From NCBI RefSeq assembly GCF_003286125.1, contig NZ_QMED01000010.1, forward strand, positions 99,779 to 163,778: DNA of 64,000 nt, in the 5' to 3' direction. Below are positions 55,821-64,000 of this stretch, piece after piece. Source of the DNA: Algibacillus agarilyticus (lineage in GTDB: Bacteria; Pseudomonadota; Gammaproteobacteria; Enterobacterales; Alteromonadaceae). The stretch's first letter is position 1, and each line of letters begins with the position of its first letter. The notes under the pieces were generated by a model that was not told the origin of the DNA, made no database searches, and was given only the letters and a program-made list of their open reading frames with translations. Position numbers and translations under genes: made by a program.

Positions 55821-56738
55821 TTGTTCAATCTCAAATACTACGGCACATTATTATTGATACTTCTTGGCTACATAAGCCAGGTAGCCGCGTTTGAAGTTGT
55901 GATCGCCGCGACGCCTTATCAACAAGAAAAATACCAAGCCTTTTTAAACGGACGCGATTGCCAAGAGATCGATAGCTACATTGGTGAAAATGCATTTCGG
56001 ATCACACTTGAAATCGCCATACTGTGTAAAGCGCTGCATTATGGTGGCTTACCGGCAAAAATTAAATTTAAATCAGCGCCAAACTACTCCAGAGGATTAC
56101 TCGAAGTCAAAAAAGGCAATGTCGTTATGTCCGCCGCAACCACTTGGGCAGACGAAATAGACGAAACTATTTTATATAAATCCGAGCCGTTATTTGCATC
56201 AAGAGAATTCGTTAAAGGTTTTTTTACCACGCCCGCATTAAAGCAAGAAATTGAAATCAAGATAGCGCACGCCGCTAACATGCAAAAAACGCCCTTATCC
56301 GTTTTACAAGCATACCCTTTTTTATCTAACAACTTATGGAAACAAGATTGGGCAATGCTAAAAGCACTTAACCTACCCGCAGCAACCACCATGAGCATAA
56401 ACAAAAGTATTTGCAAAATAATAGAAGCCGAACGAGCCAGTTTATATTTAGGTGAATTAGTGATGATAGGCCAAAGCCAGCTTGGCTTTCCTTGCGATAA
56501 TATTCAACTTGTTCCGATTGATGGTTTCAAGGTCGCGTTTCATCAATCTCGCCATTATGCCGTGTCTAAAAGACACCCCAACGGCAAGTTAGTTTATACG
56601 GCACTGCAAATCGGCATACAAGAAATGCGTAAATCCGGTGAAATAGCCAGTGCACAATATCCAGAGAAATCAAAAAAATTGACCCTTGAAAGCTGGGTTG
56701 ATTTAAGTCCAAATCCCAAACGTAAAAAAAACCAATAA
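55821..56738 (+). CDS. Exported solute-binding-like protein
   Basis: 305 residues from a TTG start with AGGGT six nt upstream. The signal peptide ends VAA. The mature protein has the FEVVIAATPYQQEKY strand and SAATTWADEIDETIL lobe typical of family-3 solute-binding proteins, with cysteines at CQEIDS, ILCKAL and CKIIEA. No permease is next to it. Possibly distantly related to the two paralogs at 49150-51175. Ends in a bidirectional terminator. Confidence 0.78.
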   Translation: MFNLKYYGTLLLILLGYISQVAAFEVVIAATPYQQEKYQAFLNGRDCQEIDSYIGENAFRITLEIAILCKALHYGGLPAKIKFKSAPNYSRGLLEVKKGNVVMSAATTWADEIDETILYKSEPLFASREFVKGFFTTPALKQEIEIKIAHAANMQKTPLSVLQAYPFLSNNLWKQDWAMLKALNLPAATTMSINKSICKIIEAERASLYLGELVMIGQSQLGFPCDNIQLVPIDGFKVAFHQSRHYAVSKRHPNGKLVYTALQIGIQEMRKSGEIASAQYPEKSKKLTLESWVDLSPNPKRKKNQ

Positions 56739-56754
56739 CGCATAACATTATTGG
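56732..56754. terminator. Bidirectional terminator
   Basis: CCAATAA at 56732-56738 (including the stop codon of the upstream gene) pairs with TTATTGG at 56748-56754. The plus strand continues CTTTTTATTTG; the minus strand continues with eight T residues. It serves both convergent genes. Confidence 0.85.
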
Positions 56755-56816
56755 CTTTTTATTTGAGTTTTTGCTGCTAAAGCTAAAATAATTAATTAAA
56801 AGCTCAGCGTTAAAAT

Positions 56817-58754
56817 CTATAGCGTTTTAACGTACTCGACTAACGCTTTACGCTTTTCTGCCGTGATAGGCTTAAATTTATACGTTAAAATATTACCTTT
56901 TTCATCACGTTTAACACCGTTTTCATCCCAAGCTATCATAGGTGTTATGCCCGCTGCATACTCATGACCTGAATTTAAATTACCCGGTAAATGCGTATCA
57001 AATACGAACAAATCCGGATAATTCGCTTTTGATTTTTTAACAAACCCAACATTAACCGCATCAAATTCACGTGTACCGACTGTAAATGAATTAGAACGAC
57101 AATTGACACCTTCTTTAGGTGTTTCTTGCTTTTGGTTATGACAAGTTGGCATAAATAACTCGGTTAAATTAACCACCGAGCCATTATGTAAAAATGGTGC
57201 GGTTGCCCATACCCCATTTAAAGGGCGGCCTTTATAAGCCATTAAGTTACTACGGTTACCCACCTCTAAATCAACATGCCGCTCAGTATCACTAATCGGG
57301 TTACTGGTGTTGGCCGAAAAAATTAATTTAATTGTATCCCACGTTCGATGTAAGAAGTTTTCATCCGGGTCGCCCGTCGTAATCACACTCGCAACCGTCG
57401 AGCTCAGTGCCCCTACAACTGGCACTTCTTTAGGTGAACTACCACACATGCCGACGCCATCATTTAATAAATAACCGGCATCACCACAATATTGAGCCGC
57501 GTTATTCATCATTTGCGGATCGGTGCCTAAATAGGGATAACTGGTAAATTGAGTAATTAATTTTCGGTCAACGCTTTTACGCTCTTCATGGCTAATCGGC
57601 TCATGACAAGCCGCACATTGGTATTCTTTATAAACCTGCTTACCTTTGGCTGCTAAATTTTGATCAATAGGCGGGAGTATTTTTTTATCCACGGCATCTT
57701 GCCAAGTAGGCGACCAAAGCGTTAGTAATCGACGTTCTAAATTCTCTAAGTTGATTTTATCGGCTGACGACACATACTGGTTTTTACCCGGTTCTAATGT
57801 AAATGTTGCAAATACCCCTAGCACTTCGCCCACATTGCGCCCCAACGGTCCCAAACGAACTAAACCCGCGGTTGCCGCTCCGTTATCACCAATGCCATTC
57901 CACTGCACAAAATCTTGATATGGTGCATCCCACAAAAATGGATAACTCACAGGCGCATTAGCCGAGTTACGGTTCTCTTTATCATCAGGCGTTAAGTGCG
58001 ATAACACACGGTTAAATATACGCCCAAACGCATCTAAACGTGCATAACCATATTCAATCGGTTGATCCATATTTTCAGAATAGTTAGTGGTATTGTAATC
58101 TTTAATGGTGGTGTGGTCAGTCGCGACTTGCGCTTTAACTTCATCAACTGTTTTGTTGGCACGTTGCGCTAAACGTTCTAACTTAATCTCATCGTTAAGC
58201 GTGCTATTTAAAGAGCTTTGTAAGCTATTTAAAAATAAATCCATGTTGGCCATAGTTGGGCCGCCATCAATACGCATACCGGTACCATTGAAGTCGATTT
58301 GTCCTGTATGGCAGGCCGCACAAGTAAAGCCTACGTATTCTTTACCTTTGTATACATCTTTAACAAATCCAACGGGTAACCCATCAGGGTTATTTTCTGT
58401 CGGCTTTTGCGCTAAATACCTAAAACGTTTCACATTCGCATCACCACTAAATAATTTAATGTTATTAGCCGCGCTTTTTTCATCTTCTAAGTTCAAATAA
58501 AGCCAGTACGAGATCAAATCAGAACCTTGTGTGGTGGTATAAAACCATTCACTGTCTTCGGCACTCCAACCTTGGTCTAGGTAGGCAATTTTTTGCGTAT
58601 TATCACCAAATAAATCATTAGTTGTGGTTTGAGCCCCACGATCGGCTGGTACACTAACCAATGCACTACAACCGCCTAACGCAGTTAAAGCTAATAAGGT
58701 AAATACACTCTTTTTTATAAACGGTTTAATAAAAGGGAGCTGGGCGTGTTTCAT
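56817..58754 (-). CDS. RoxA-like di-heme cytochrome c lipoprotein
   Basis: 645-residue lipoprotein (lipobox ALGGC, C29) with two heme c sites, CAACH at 145-149 and CAACH at 380-384. A long inter-heme region and a C-terminal domain with HNGSVVNLTELF and NAAGVCG-like segments match the cytochrome-c-peroxidase-related family that includes the rubber oxygenase RoxA/LatA. Whether it is a peroxidase, an oxygenase or neither cannot be told. No redox partner gene is adjacent. A CCXXCH-free MCGSSP loop near 438 is conserved in such proteins. Confidence 0.88.
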   Translation of the reverse strand: MKHAQLPFIKPFIKKSVFTLLALTALGGCSALVSVPADRGAQTTTNDLFGDNTQKIAYLDQGWSAEDSEWFYTTTQGSDLISYWLYLNLEDEKSAANNIKLFSGDANVKRFRYLAQKPTENNPDGLPVGFVKDVYKGKEYVGFTCAACHTGQIDFNGTGMRIDGGPTMANMDLFLNSLQSSLNSTLNDEIKLERLAQRANKTVDEVKAQVATDHTTIKDYNTTNYSENMDQPIEYGYARLDAFGRIFNRVLSHLTPDDKENRNSANAPVSYPFLWDAPYQDFVQWNGIGDNGAATAGLVRLGPLGRNVGEVLGVFATFTLEPGKNQYVSSADKINLENLERRLLTLWSPTWQDAVDKKILPPIDQNLAAKGKQVYKEYQCAACHEPISHEERKSVDRKLITQFTSYPYLGTDPQMMNNAAQYCGDAGYLLNDGVGMCGSSPKEVPVVGALSSTVASVITTGDPDENFLHRTWDTIKLIFSANTSNPISDTERHVDLEVGNRSNLMAYKGRPLNGVWATAPFLHNGSVVNLTELFMPTCHNQKQETPKEGVNCRSNSFTVGTREFDAVNVGFVKKSKANYPDLFVFDTHLPGNLNSGHEYAAGITPMIAWDENGVKRDEKGNILTYKFKPITAEKRKALVEYVKTL

Positions 58755-58935
58755 ATCATTTCCGTGTCTATTTTTATAATCTTTAACAGAAACTCTGTTT
58801 AGATTTTTGTCATTCGAAGGGTTTATAACGTTTTATTTAAAGTAATAAAAACATAGCCCACTCTAACACCCCTCTCAATAGAAGTTAATTGTTTTGTAAT
58901 GTGAAAATGATATGAATATGTAATCACGTAAACTT

Positions 58936-58951
58936 GCTTAATTAATTAAGC
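58936..58951. promoter_or_regulatory. 16-bp palindrome in the RoxA-like / small-protein spacer
   Basis: GCTTAATTAATTAAGC is a perfect palindrome about 47 nt upstream of the small exported protein gene and about 180 nt from the divergent cytochrome gene. It could be an operator for either. Confidence 0.4.
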
Positions 58952-58997
58952 GCGTTAAAATTACCTTATAATTATATTCGCTAACTCGTTAATTTAT

Positions 58998-59408
58998 ATG
59001 TCTAAACCGCGCTTGGTTTTTGTTATGCTAGCTTGCTTTATTATAAGCAATTTAGTGCTGCCGTTTTCTGCAGCTATACAAACGCAGCAAGCACAGGCCT
59101 ATCAAAATGACGACCTTGTGCTGATATGTACAGGCAACAAGATCAAGTGGCTTTCACTTTCGGCAACCCAAGCGCAAGGCCACTTTGTGTATGTTGATGC
59201 GCCAACCGATGCGCCCAGCAATTTACATCAAATAGACTGTAGCTGGGGTTTATTAGCCGAGCCTGCCTATCAAGACACACAGCAATTACAAACAACGCTG
59301 CAGTTAGTCGCTTATAAAGCCTTATTACTCAATCATTACCAACAACCCTATACCACGTTTGCTTATCAAACAGCTGAATCACGCGCCCCACCCACTTTTT
59401 CTGTTTAA
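58998..59408 (+). CDS. Small exported protein, DUF2946-like
   Basis: 136 residues with a signal peptide (MSKPRLVFVMLACFIISNLVLPFSAA). The mature part has LICTGNKIKWLSL and a second cysteine in QIDCSWG, the C-x(n)-C arrangement of DUF2946-type proteins that often precede copper or TonB-receptor genes. It is 131 nt before the receptor gene and in the same direction. Function unknown; metal binding is a guess. Confidence 0.72.
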   Translation: MSKPRLVFVMLACFIISNLVLPFSAAIQTQQAQAYQNDDLVLICTGNKIKWLSLSATQAQGHFVYVDAPTDAPSNLHQIDCSWGLLAEPAYQDTQQLQTTLQLVAYKALLLNHYQQPYTTFAYQTAESRAPPTFSV

Positions 59409-59474
59409 CTTCATTTAATCTTTGTTAAATACATCGCGATAACTCCCATAACACTTTTATAAGCCTTTGTTGGC

Positions 59475-59480
59475 TATAAT
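59475..59480 (+). promoter_or_regulatory. Possible -10 element upstream of the TonB receptor gene
   Basis: A perfect TATAAT hexamer preceded by TTGGC lies 59 nt before the start codon. No good -35 is found at 16-18 nt, and no Fur-box-like 19-mer is seen in the 131-nt spacer. Confidence 0.3.
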
Positions 59481-59539
59481 AAGTGTATGACTTGCGCTTG
59501 TATTTAACGTTTTGACTCTTTTTAAACGGAATAATACGG

Positions 59540-61690
59540 ATGTCTTTTTCATCTAAAGCAGGGTTCACGCCTGCCAATTTAATGTTACTAAGCGCTATTT
59601 GTGGTTTTAGCTCAGTCAGTTATGCACAAACACAAGAATCAACAATGCAAGATCCTATCGATAACATCGTGGTTACGGGCACACGCGAGGCTCAATCAAA
59701 ACAAGATGTTGCAGAATCGATTGCACTATTAAACCAGCAGCAACTGGCCGAAATAGGAGCATCACATCCTTCTGAGGCGTTAAATCGCTTACCCGGAGTG
59801 TATATTAATAATCTAGGTGGCGAAGGGCATATGTCGTCAATTCGTCAGCCTATCACGACCTCAGCGGTGTATTTATTTTTAGAAGATGGCTTGCCTATTC
59901 GCCCAACGGGCTTTTTTAATCACAATGCATTGTATGAAATCAACATGCCACAAGCAGGCCGCTTAGAAGTCGTTAAAGGCCCTGGTTCAGCACTTTATGG
60001 CAGCGATGCTATTGGTGGTGTAATTAACGTTTTAACCGCTAAATCACCCACCGATAACTTGCTAAAAGCCAATGTAGAGCAAGGACAAAATCAATGGCAA
60101 CGCGCTTTATTAACTGCCGGCTCATCGCTTAACAACGATCACGCCGCTCGCGTAGATATTAATTTAACGCGTAACGACGGGTACCGTGAAGAAGCGGATT
60201 ATCAGCGTCATTCTCTTACCGCTAGATTAGATAGCGAGCTAAGTAACAAGGTTACCGCTAAAACATTATTAAGTCTGTCAGCGATCCAACAGAGTGGCGT
60301 ATCTTCATTAACTGAAACACAATATCATGCTCGTTCAAGTATCAACACGTATCATAACGATGTGGCTTATCGCAACGTAAATGCCTTACGTTTGTCCAGT
60401 GAGTTTTCATGGTTTATCGATGATCAGCGTTTGCTCACCGCTGTCCCTTATTACCGTAATAACAGCATGGAAATGATGCCAAGTTGGATGATTAGCTACG
60501 ATCCCAATCGTCGTGATTATCAATTTGAATCGTACGGTATGATGCTTAAATATCGCCAACACTTTGAAAATTCCAGCATCATTGTCGGGTTAGACAGCGA
60601 TATAACACCATCCAATTACCTTGAAGACAAAATAACGCTCACACAACAAGATAGCATTTACACCGACTATCAAACAACAGGAACCAGCAACTACGATTTT
60701 TCAAGCACCCAAAAATCAATTTCTCCCTACCTACACACCGATTGGGCACTAGGCAGCCAATGGAGAATGACCGCAGGCGTTAGATACGATAAATTCTCGG
60801 TTGATTATACTAACAACCTCACGGTTCAAGCTGAAGACCCAAGTCATTTAAGGCCTGACTCACAAACCAAAAGCTATCAACATATCAGCCCTAAATGGAG
60901 TTTAATCCATCAATTTTCAGACCAACATATGGCTTATTTAAACTATCGTAATGCTTTTGTTGCACCGTCTATCGGCAGTTTATTTAGACCGGGTAGCTCG
61001 CAAGGCAGCATTGATTTACAACCGACCGAAGCTAACAGCTACGAAGTAGGCTTAAGAGGCCAACTCAATAACAATTGGCTTTACAAAGATGGGCTATACG
61101 AACTCGCTCTTTACGACCTGCAAAAATCAAACGACATTGTTAGCATTATTAACGGCAACGATCGCACCGTCACCAATGCAGGCCAAAGCCGTCATTTAGG
61201 TTTTGAAGCCGCACTGCAAGGTAAGTTTAATGAGCAATTAGCCTTCTCGACATCAATCGCGTTAACCAATCAATACTACGAAGATTTCGCCTATTTATTT
61301 CAATGTTTCTCAAGTGCTTGTGGCGGCTTCAAAAAAGAGAACCGTAATTATGCCGGTTTTAAAGTCGGTAAAGCCCCCGAAAAACTCGCTAACCTCACCT
61401 TAACCTACACACCAAGTTGGTTAGCGGGGAGTCGCACCGAGCTAGAATACCAACATGTTGGCGCTTACTACACCGACGAAACCAATACACAAAGCTACTC
61501 AGGCCATAACCTGCTCAACTTGCGATCACATTATGCAATCAATGAAAATTGGCAAGTGCATATAAGAATCATCAACCTAACCGATCGCCTTTACAGTGCT
61601 TATACAAGCAATCAAGTCGGCAGTTCAGATCTGACTTATCGCTCAGGCTTACCTAGAACCTTATACGTGGGACTAACATGGCAGCTATAA
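59540..61690 (+). CDS. TonB-dependent outer-membrane receptor
   Basis: 716-residue receptor: signal peptide ending SYAQ, then the TonB box-like region with DNIVVTGTREA, the plug domain (about 45-165, with LNRLPGVYINNLGGEG and VKGPGSALYGSDAIGGVINV), and a 22-strand barrel ending in LYVGLTWQL. The ligand cannot be read from sequence; pairing with PepSY points to a metal chelate or siderophore, but cobalamin or haem remain possible. Stop overlaps the next gene's start. Confidence 0.94.
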   Translation: MSFSSKAGFTPANLMLLSAICGFSSVSYAQTQESTMQDPIDNIVVTGTREAQSKQDVAESIALLNQQQLAEIGASHPSEALNRLPGVYINNLGGEGHMSSIRQPITTSAVYLFLEDGLPIRPTGFFNHNALYEINMPQAGRLEVVKGPGSALYGSDAIGGVINVLTAKSPTDNLLKANVEQGQNQWQRALLTAGSSLNNDHAARVDINLTRNDGYREEADYQRHSLTARLDSELSNKVTAKTLLSLSAIQQSGVSSLTETQYHARSSINTYHNDVAYRNVNALRLSSEFSWFIDDQRLLTAVPYYRNNSMEMMPSWMISYDPNRRDYQFESYGMMLKYRQHFENSSIIVGLDSDITPSNYLEDKITLTQQDSIYTDYQTTGTSNYDFSSTQKSISPYLHTDWALGSQWRMTAGVRYDKFSVDYTNNLTVQAEDPSHLRPDSQTKSYQHISPKWSLIHQFSDQHMAYLNYRNAFVAPSIGSLFRPGSSQGSIDLQPTEANSYEVGLRGQLNNNWLYKDGLYELALYDLQKSNDIVSIINGNDRTVTNAGQSRHLGFEAALQGKFNEQLAFSTSIALTNQYYEDFAYLFQCFSSACGGFKKENRNYAGFKVGKAPEKLANLTLTYTPSWLAGSRTELEYQHVGAYYTDETNTQSYSGHNLLNLRSHYAINENWQVHIRIINLTDRLYSAYTSNQVGSSDLTYRSGLPRTLYVGLTWQL

Positions 61691-63240
61691 AAAATAAAAT
61701 GAATCGCACGGCAAACTGGGCTCATCAATTTTTTGTATGGCCCGCCGCATTTGCTTGTTTATGCTGGCTTATATCAGGTTTTTTGCATCCGCTCATGACA
61801 TGGATAGGGCCACAACCCATAAAATACAGAGCGCCCGCAGTGCAAATGGTCAACTACCAAGCCGAACAAACAGCTAAGCTCATCCAAAAACAGCAAGATG
61901 CCTTACTTATCAAGCTAGTCGCGAGTGAAAAAGGTGCCTTGTTGCAAGTCACTCAACAAGCCGATCAACCGCGGGCTTATTATCAATTAGATACCGGCAA
62001 GCCCGTTCTTAATCAAGATGAAAAACAAGCTCGATGGTTGGCCAGTTATTACACCGGCATTGCAGCGACCGAACAAATGCAGGTTGATTATTTAACCGAA
62101 TACACCGCTGAATACCCTTGGGTGAACCGACTTTTACCGGTATACCGTGTCGCCTTTAACGACGACGAACAACATGTCGCTTTTATTTATACCGAAACCA
62201 ACGCACTCGCCGGTTTAAACAACACGACGCGTACCTTATTGCAAAGCACGTTTAGAGCGTTGCACACCTGGAATTGGTTAGAGCCACTTGGTTTTATCAG
62301 AGTGCTTATTATTGGTTACTTAATGATCGCGCTATTCGCCATGAGTGCATCTGGGTTTATTTATTTAATAACCCGTGCATGGCGCAGAATGCCTAGCAAT
62401 AATAAATGGCACCGAGCAACGGCCTATGCCGTTACGTTGCCATTATTTATGTGGTCGTTTAGTGGATTTTATCATTTGTTAAAAGCGGAATATGCGAATA
62501 GCCAAGTCGGGGTTAGCTTAACCACGCCATTGCAATTGCAACACGTTTCAGCAACCGCGTTGCAGCAAGTGCTAAGCCAAATACAGCAACAAATACACAA
62601 AGGTGCAGACAAAGATGCACACATAGATGTACATAAAGGTACAGACGAAAAAAAGCATAAAAAAGCTATCAATGGCTTAGCGATTTTAAATAGCCCAAGC
62701 GGCCCTATTTTACGCTTATCTTATCAAGCCGACCTACCTAAAAACGCCAACAAAAATCATAAATATAAGGGTTTAAACAGCGAAGCCACGGTAGCCTACT
62801 TTGATGCAACAACTGGCCACGCGCTCTCCACCTTCAATGATAAAGACTATGCGATTTGGTTAGCTAAAACATACCGCCCTGATGCATCAAAAGCGCAAAC
62901 CAATAACAATGAGATAATTGCAGAACAGGTGAGACATTTTGGTATGGGTTACGACTTTAGGAATAAACGCTTGCCGGTTTGGCGAGTGACACTAAACGAT
63001 GCTCAAAAAAGCCAACTGTTTATCGATACGCAAAGTGGCGTACTAGCCGATCACAACAACGCCAGCAGTCGACTTGAATCATTGTCTTTTTCAATGTTAC
63101 ATAAATGGGGATTTTTAGTTCCGCTAACCGGTCGCACCCAACGTGATTATATTATGGTATTTTTTCTCGGTTTAGCCTTTGTGCTCACCGTATTTGGTTT
63201 ACGTTTAAAGCTCAATGGCCGCAAAAAAGTAAAACGCTAA
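61678..63240 (+). CDS. PepSY-associated membrane protein with His-rich loop
   Basis: 520-residue inner-membrane protein of the PepSY_TM/PiuB-like group. Helices at about 15-40, 209-233, 247-268 and 492-512 enclose two large periplasmic loops, each with a PepSY-like domain. Such proteins often act with TonB receptors in iron uptake as putative ferric reductases. An unusual His/Lys/Asp-rich stretch lies at residues 307-330 (HKGADKDAHIDVHKGTDEKKH), with five His. ATG at 61678 overlaps the receptor gene by 13 nt; an ATG at 61699 is the alternative start. Confidence 0.9.
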   Translation: MAAIKNKMNRTANWAHQFFVWPAAFACLCWLISGFLHPLMTWIGPQPIKYRAPAVQMVNYQAEQTAKLIQKQQDALLIKLVASEKGALLQVTQQADQPRAYYQLDTGKPVLNQDEKQARWLASYYTGIAATEQMQVDYLTEYTAEYPWVNRLLPVYRVAFNDDEQHVAFIYTETNALAGLNNTTRTLLQSTFRALHTWNWLEPLGFIRVLIIGYLMIALFAMSASGFIYLITRAWRRMPSNNKWHRATAYAVTLPLFMWSFSGFYHLLKAEYANSQVGVSLTTPLQLQHVSATALQQVLSQIQQQIHKGADKDAHIDVHKGTDEKKHKKAINGLAILNSPSGPILRLSYQADLPKNANKNHKYKGLNSEATVAYFDATTGHALSTFNDKDYAIWLAKTYRPDASKAQTNNNEIIAEQVRHFGMGYDFRNKRLPVWRVTLNDAQKSQLFIDTQSGVLADHNNASSRLESLSFSMLHKWGFLVPLTGRTQRDYIMVFFLGLAFVLTVFGLRLKLNGRKKVKR

Positions 63241-63267
63241 CGCTAAAAAATCATGCTAAATGCACAC

Positions 63268-63322
63268 ATTAAATAGCACACGCTAAATGAAATGGATAAC
63301 CATTGGGCGTGTGCTATTTAAT
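63268..63322. terminator. Long nested stem-loop between convergent genes
   Basis: A perfect 16-bp inverted repeat (63268-63283 and 63307-63322; ATTAAATAGCACACGC and its complement) encloses a second 5-bp stem AATGG-ATAA-CCATT. It lies between the PepSY gene (+) and the DUF5916 gene (-), so it most simply acts as a bidirectional terminator. The plus strand continues ATTTTACG, a weak U-tract. Confidence 0.7.
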
Positions 63323-63386
63323 ATTTTACGTCAATTCATACAAAACATGCCGTTAAATAAAATATAATCAGCCTAACTAAACGCGA

Positions 63387-64000
63387 TTAATTACGCCACG
63401 CATAACTAAATTTAGAAAACACACGACGGTCATTAATTTCTAACGCATCCAGCATAGGCTCGTTTGCTCCCTGGTCTGAATAACCAAGATAAAACAAACT
63501 TTCGGCATTAAATTTATAAGAGAAAACCAATTGATTGCCAATTGTTTTTTTAGCCGCATAAATATCATTGTCCGGGTTATTATCATAATTAGCACGATAC
63601 AACGCCGTGTTTCGATCAACCTGAGTATATTGACTAATCAGCTTAAGTTGCATTTTGGTATTAAATTGATAACTAATTCGCACATCATTTTGTGTGGCCT
63701 TAAATATATTACCGGCATCAAATGCGCGCCATTGGCCCTCAATTAAATGCTGAGTACGCTCGGCATTTATCGCTCGATATTCATGTGAAAATTTAATATT
63801 TAACTGAGAACCTAAATATAAATCAGCTTCGGCTTTAACCCGTTGTAGCTGGCCTCGTTGCTCATTATGGTAATCAATAGCATCACCTTTTGTTGCCAAA
63901 AAAGTCAGCTTAACATCCGATATCGGTTGAAATTTTGCATTAAGATTAACCTGATTTAACTTAAAATACGTTTGGGTATCACTAAAGCCATCGATTAACC
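63387..64000 (-). CDS. DUF5916-family outer-membrane protein (3' part)
   Basis: The gene runs off the right edge; about 204 C-terminal residues are in the window. It shows the alternating beta-barrel pattern and a C-terminal FSKFSYAWRN ending in an aromatic-rich strand, as in outer-membrane barrels. The segments FKLNQVNLNAKFQPIS, ISYQFNTKMQLKLISQYTQVDRNTALY and SYKFNAESLFYLGYSDQ match the DUF5916/CBM9-linked barrels common in Alteromonadales. The N-terminal carbohydrate-binding domain would lie outside. Function unknown, possibly polysaccharide-related. Confidence 0.85.
   Translation of the reverse strand, partial: LIDGFSDTQTYFKLNQVNLNAKFQPISDVKLTFLATKGDAIDYHNEQRGQLQRVKAEADLYLGSQLNIKFSHEYRAINAERTQHLIEGQWRAFDAGNIFKATQNDVRISYQFNTKMQLKLISQYTQVDRNTALYRANYDNNPDNDIYAAKKTIGNQLVFSYKFNAESLFYLGYSDQGANEPMLDALEINDRRVFSKFSYAWRN

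Noticed and set aside
59409-59539. Fur box or cobalamin riboswitch upstream of the TonB receptor
   Set aside because: The spacer is only 131 nt and contains neither a GATAATGATAATCATTATC-like 19-mer nor a B12-box-like sequence.

Overview
The window is a chromosomal segment of a marine-type gammaproteobacterium, most likely from the Alteromonadales. I infer this from the moderately AT-rich sequence, the E. coli/Vibrio/Shewanella-like gene order around rpoN and mreB, a complete MSHA-type pilus locus, and several exported proteins typical of Alteromonadaceae (TPR membrane protein, orphan substrate-binding-like proteins, DUF5916 barrel, TonB receptor with a PepSY partner). The genus cannot be fixed from sequence alone. 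I see no rRNA, tRNA, CRISPR array, transposase or prophage.

Positions 1-8004 hold an envelope-lipid block: the first codons of mlaF on the minus strand, then divergently yrbG-kdsD-kdsC-lptC-lptA-lptB-rpoN-hpf-ptsN-rapZ-npr. These genes are tightly packed, several with 1-nt TAATG junctions. They link Kdo synthesis and LPS transport with sigma-54 and the nitrogen PTS. mgtE (8220-9581) follows and ends at a bidirectional terminator facing an unrecognised 572-residue exported protein.

Positions 11564-28117 hold pmbA and, divergently, yjgA plus a 1174-residue Ig-repeat lipoprotein. That gene converges on a minus-strand block transcribed in the order mreB, mreC, mreD, maf, rng, yhdP, nitrilase, tldD. 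PmbA (TldE) and TldD, the two halves of one metalloprotease, lie only about 4.3 kb apart, and the repeat lipoprotein sits between tldD and yjgA.

Positions 28302-45460 are a complete minus-strand MSHA type IV pilus operon, transcribed mshI, a PilN-like gene, J, K, L, M, N, E, G, F, B, A, C, D, O, P, Q. Upstream is a csrD/mshH-like gene, separated from mshI by an oppositely oriented PLP-enzyme gene and a 410-nt hairpin-bearing gap. A terminator hairpin sits directly after the major pilin gene mshA.

Positions 48751-64000 are accessory. They hold two convergent paralogous substrate-binding-like proteins, a TPR membrane protein with no output domain, a LysR/aldo-keto reductase divergent pair, a dual-specificity phosphatase, a third solute-binding-like protein, a RoxA-like di-heme lipoprotein, a small exported protein with a TonB receptor and a PepSY membrane protein (probable metal or siderophore uptake), and the 3' part of a DUF5916 outer-membrane protein.

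Nothing here is a clear-cut new defence or mobile system. The most unusual items are the repeat lipoprotein with a run of calcium-loop-like motifs, MshQ carrying a lamin-tail-like domain, the mshA/mshC terminator, the orphan solute-binding paralogs, and the His-rich loop of the PepSY protein.
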